From the NCBI RefSeq assembly GCF_048128805.1, contig NC_136010.1, positions 19,720,980 to 19,784,979 of the forward strand: 64,000 nt of DNA, written 5' to 3'. How positions within the stretch are numbered: the stretch's first letter is position 1; every line of letters starts with the position of its first letter. Of the stretch, positions 61,508-64,000 are shown piece after piece. Made by a program: the position numbers and the translations under genes. This stretch comes from Centroberyx gerrardi (Eukaryota; Chordata; Actinopteri; Beryciformes; Berycidae). The notes under the pieces were generated by a model. It was not told the origin of the DNA, ran no database searches, and saw nothing but the letters and a program-made list of their open reading frames with translations.

Positions 61508-63663
61508 ATGAAGCTCATTCCAGAGAACTTTGTCATCCCTCTCAGGTAGGAAATGTTATTTTATTTTATTTCCAGCACTTTTGATGGAGGCTGTGTGGTC
61601 TAATGTTTTCCTGAAATGAAATAATGACTCCGATCAAAATCATACTGAGAGGATACAGTTTCCCAGGCTAATGGCTATGTTTTTTCTGAGTGTTTTAGTG
61701 TCTATCTATCTATCTATCTATCTAGTTAACCATATATAAACCATAAATATTAACCATATTCTTAAATTCATTCTATGTCTATGCTAGTTTATGCATCATT
61801 AAAAAATGCAGTATTATGCAATAAAATGAGGCATGCTATTACTATGGAACTTGAATATCAAAATCTATACAGGACATTTTTCTGTACAGCAGTTTCTTCA
61901 CAATTTGAAAAATGCTGAGTTCAAATCTGTTTCACATTATTCATATTATTGTGGTTTAATTATCTGCATATGAAAAAGATCGTTTTACAGTTTTATGCTA
62001 TTCTGGATATTTTGAAGAGTTAACCTAGGTCAAGCTGCTGTATATACTGTAGGTAACTTGACCTATAGTTTGCCTATAGACTCATGTTTGCTGTATTAAC
62101 CTATAGGTCAAGCTCCTTTCCTCTCAGGATCAGGAAAGGACCTTGCATTCAGGCCCTAAAATCCGTCCTGCCTTATCTCTGGGATGTTTACTCTGCACCT
62201 GCACCGGCTGGCAAAGACGTCCTGACTCTGCTGTCTCTTTGCTTCACGATCGCCATGGTGACCGGCGGCCTGCTTCACCATTGGCTGTCAAAGACTCTGA
62301 GATACGACCACGAGGCATCCGTTAAGACGGTGTGCATCTACAGCGTGGCCGTCTTGTTTTCCTCGTTCCTCTGTCACCCTCTGCGCTGCGTCCTGACCAT
62401 GATTCTGCCCACTGTCTGTAGCAAGCAGGGACGCAAACTGATCATCTCAACCTCCGTCTTGATTTTAGTGCTGAACGTCGTCCCTAACATCTCAATGAAC
62501 GTAGGAGCAGTTGTGCGTATTCTGAAGTGCACCTCCGAGGGTTTCGCGAGGAGTTTGTTAAACTCGTCTGAACCTTTGAACAGGGCAAAACAAGACCTGG
62601 TGGAGGAAACCATCAAAGTGAAAAAGGAAGACTTGAGTATTGTCACTACTTTAAGGAAGTTAGATCATTTTACGCATATCGACGTGTCAGAGGTCAAACG
62701 CAGGTTCACTGATATGAGTGGGCAGATAGAGATCCACTTCTCACATGCCAGGAATCTGCTAAAGGAGTACAAATTGCTGTCAAACCGGATTCTCGCTGCT
62801 ATTTTTGTGACGTTACTAATCATTGAATCTGCGCGGTACTTGAAATCTTATCTGACCTCAGTTCAATTTGACAATGTGCATCTCTCCAAAGAGCTATTAC
62901 AAAAGGCAGCTGACATTGGAAATCGAACGTCAGCTAAAAATATGATTCTTTCCACAAGTTGTATCATAACAAATCAGGAATGTACCTCTTGCTTCATATC
63001 ACTAGTTGTGGTAACATTGTATTTCACTGCAATAACCTTTATAGTTGCTTTAGATCACGTTGTGTATCATCTAGTTCAGTTGAGTGTGCCGTGGCTGCTG
63101 GATATTCCACCTACCTCTGCCAGCATCAGTGTGAATTTTAAGGTAAGACAACTGCTGATTGTTTGAGTGATAATAAGTATCTTATGAGAAGAATAAACTA
63201 TAATAGGCTACCTGCAGTATTTGATTACAGTATGTGAGCACAATCACACATGCAGATGTCAACACACTTTCAGGGGTATTCATGTCTTCACTCTTTTGTC
63301 TCCTCCTGATAGGTTCAGTGGTTCCCGCCTGCATTTTGCATTATCCCCCAATCCTGTGTCAAACAAGAGCTTACAAACTTCCACAGGGATTACGAGTGGA
63401 CCTTCAGCCCCGAGCCGTCGCTCTGTGAAGTGACGACTTCAGCTCCGAACCTGGGAGTGACGGTCCTGCTGGGATCCCTCTGGCTGCTGAGCTACGCTTT
63501 GGTGTTTCTGGAGGTCTACGCCAGACGGATGCGCAGGAAAGTGTCTGCGTCATTTTTCAAAAAACAGGAGGAGAAGAGACTTGCTTTCTTGTTGAAGAAA
63601 ATACAAGCGAAGCAGAATGGAAAAGAACAAGAGATTTTTTCTGTCAACGTTGCCCACGGGTGA
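61508..63663 (+). CDS. ocstamp: Osteoclast stimulatory transmembrane protein, DC-STAMP family
   Basis: Multi-pass membrane protein needed for fusion of osteoclast and macrophage precursors. Exons 61508-61545, 62107-63142 and 63313-63663 join in phases 2 and 0 and give 474 residues. The main exon aligns with human OC-STAMP from its N-terminal [20 protein letters not shown] onward. [51 protein letters not shown] and [11 protein letters not shown] all have human counterparts. About six hydrophobic segments are visible. The last ([20 protein letters not shown]) is followed by [21 protein letters not shown], the conserved DC-STAMP-type end. The protein stops soon after at NVAHG, lacking the longer human tail. 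The first exon is uncertain: [12 protein letters not shown] here or MENSPKTHYALG at 60452 both fit the phase. Acceptors at 62106 and 62127 are both in frame. It lies downstream of slc13a3 in the same orientation, and the two genes are also neighbours in human 20q13. Confidence 0.9.
61704..61724. repeat. (TCTA)n microsatellite
   Basis: Five tetramers between the candidate first exon and the main exon of ocstamp. Confidence 0.9.
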
Positions 63664-64000
63664 ACTTGTTACTGTAGGGTAAAATCTGTGCCTAATTTCA
63701 GTTTAATCTTTATGATAATGTTTTAATTTTACTTTAAGCCCCTCTTTAGGTTTGTATCACAGCCTTCAGTGTCTCTATTGTGGGTTTCAATTTTAGAAAA
63801 GAAGCAGCTGAAGGCAGAAAAGAAGCAGCTGAAGGCAGAGCATCCTGTGTGTGAGTCACTGTCGCAGCACCTTGCCCCTGGAAGGAGAGCATCACTTGTT
63901 GGCCCACTCTGCCTCTCATCAACACACTCACGCCATGTGGTTTTTACAGATCTGGCACCACATCTGTTCAATGTGCAGCTTGCTTGCTTGTGTGACAGAA
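63664..64000. other. ocstamp 3' flank
   Basis: No further gene is recognised before the window ends and no AATAAA was found. A perfect 21-bp tandem duplication (two copies, each ending GAAGCAGCTGAAGGC) lies at 63795-63836. Confidence 0.6.

Noticed and set aside
1-64000. Retroviral, LTR or Polinton remnants, CRISPR arrays, bacterial operons
   Set aside because: None of the relevant motifs was recognised. The only mobile DNA recognised is of Tc1, SINE and other non-coding repeat types.

Overview
The window looks like a teleost fish chromosome segment, most likely from a spiny-rayed fish. Genes are split by introns with GT..AG ends. Intergenic DNA is AT-rich and full of (CA)n, (GA)n and ATCT microsatellites. 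Repeats typical of teleosts are present: a Tc1-type MITE, tRNA-derived SINE pieces and several common fish interspersed fragments. No rRNA, functional tRNA, CRISPR array, or retroviral, LTR or Polinton remnant was recognised. The species cannot be named from the sequence alone.

Layout, left to right. 1-7.5 kb: non-coding DNA upstream of scrt2. 7.56-14.56 kb: scrt2 (+), a SNAG plus five-zinc-finger neural repressor with two coding exons and a long AU-rich 3' UTR. 14.56-21.9 kb: intergenic. 21.94-23.24 kb: srxn1 (+), sulfiredoxin. 23.25-28.7 kb: intergenic, with a SINE piece and a Tc1-type MITE. 28.7-30.5 kb: tcf15/paraxis (+), a bHLH factor. 30.5-36.3 kb: intergenic. 36.3-39.4 kb: a CD83-like single-Ig membrane protein (+). 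41.83-42.82 kb: mc3r (-), an intronless melanocortin receptor. 43.56-44.76 kb: an intronless coiled-coil frame (+) closed twice by TAG, probably a young pseudogene. 48.4-59.15 kb: slc13a3 (+), a Na+/dicarboxylate cotransporter with 13 coding exons, all reconstructed with consistent splice phases. 60.45-63.66 kb: ocstamp (+), a DC-STAMP-family cell-fusion protein.

The gene content combines human 20p13 (SCRT2, SRXN1, TCF15) and 20q13 (MC3R, SLC13A3, OCSTAMP), which supports the orthology calls. The genes do not form one pathway. scrt2 and tcf15 are developmental transcription factors (neurons; somites). srxn1 is an antioxidant repair enzyme. mc3r is an energy-balance receptor. slc13a3 is a plasma-membrane carrier. 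ocstamp and the CD83-like protein belong to myeloid and immune biology.

No new multi-gene system was found. The observations most worth a second look are: (i) a dispersed repeat family with internally repeated units, at 22.3-22.9 kb, 47.6-47.9 kb and, in part, 28.6 kb; (ii) an inverted pair of ~210-235 bp repeats flanking srxn1; (iii) a perfect 35-bp-arm hairpin in an slc13a3 intron; (iv) the coiled-coil frame closed only by two CAG-to-TAG-type codons; (v) the CD83-like gene with a possible cassette exon; and (vi) ERY in place of DRY in mc3r.
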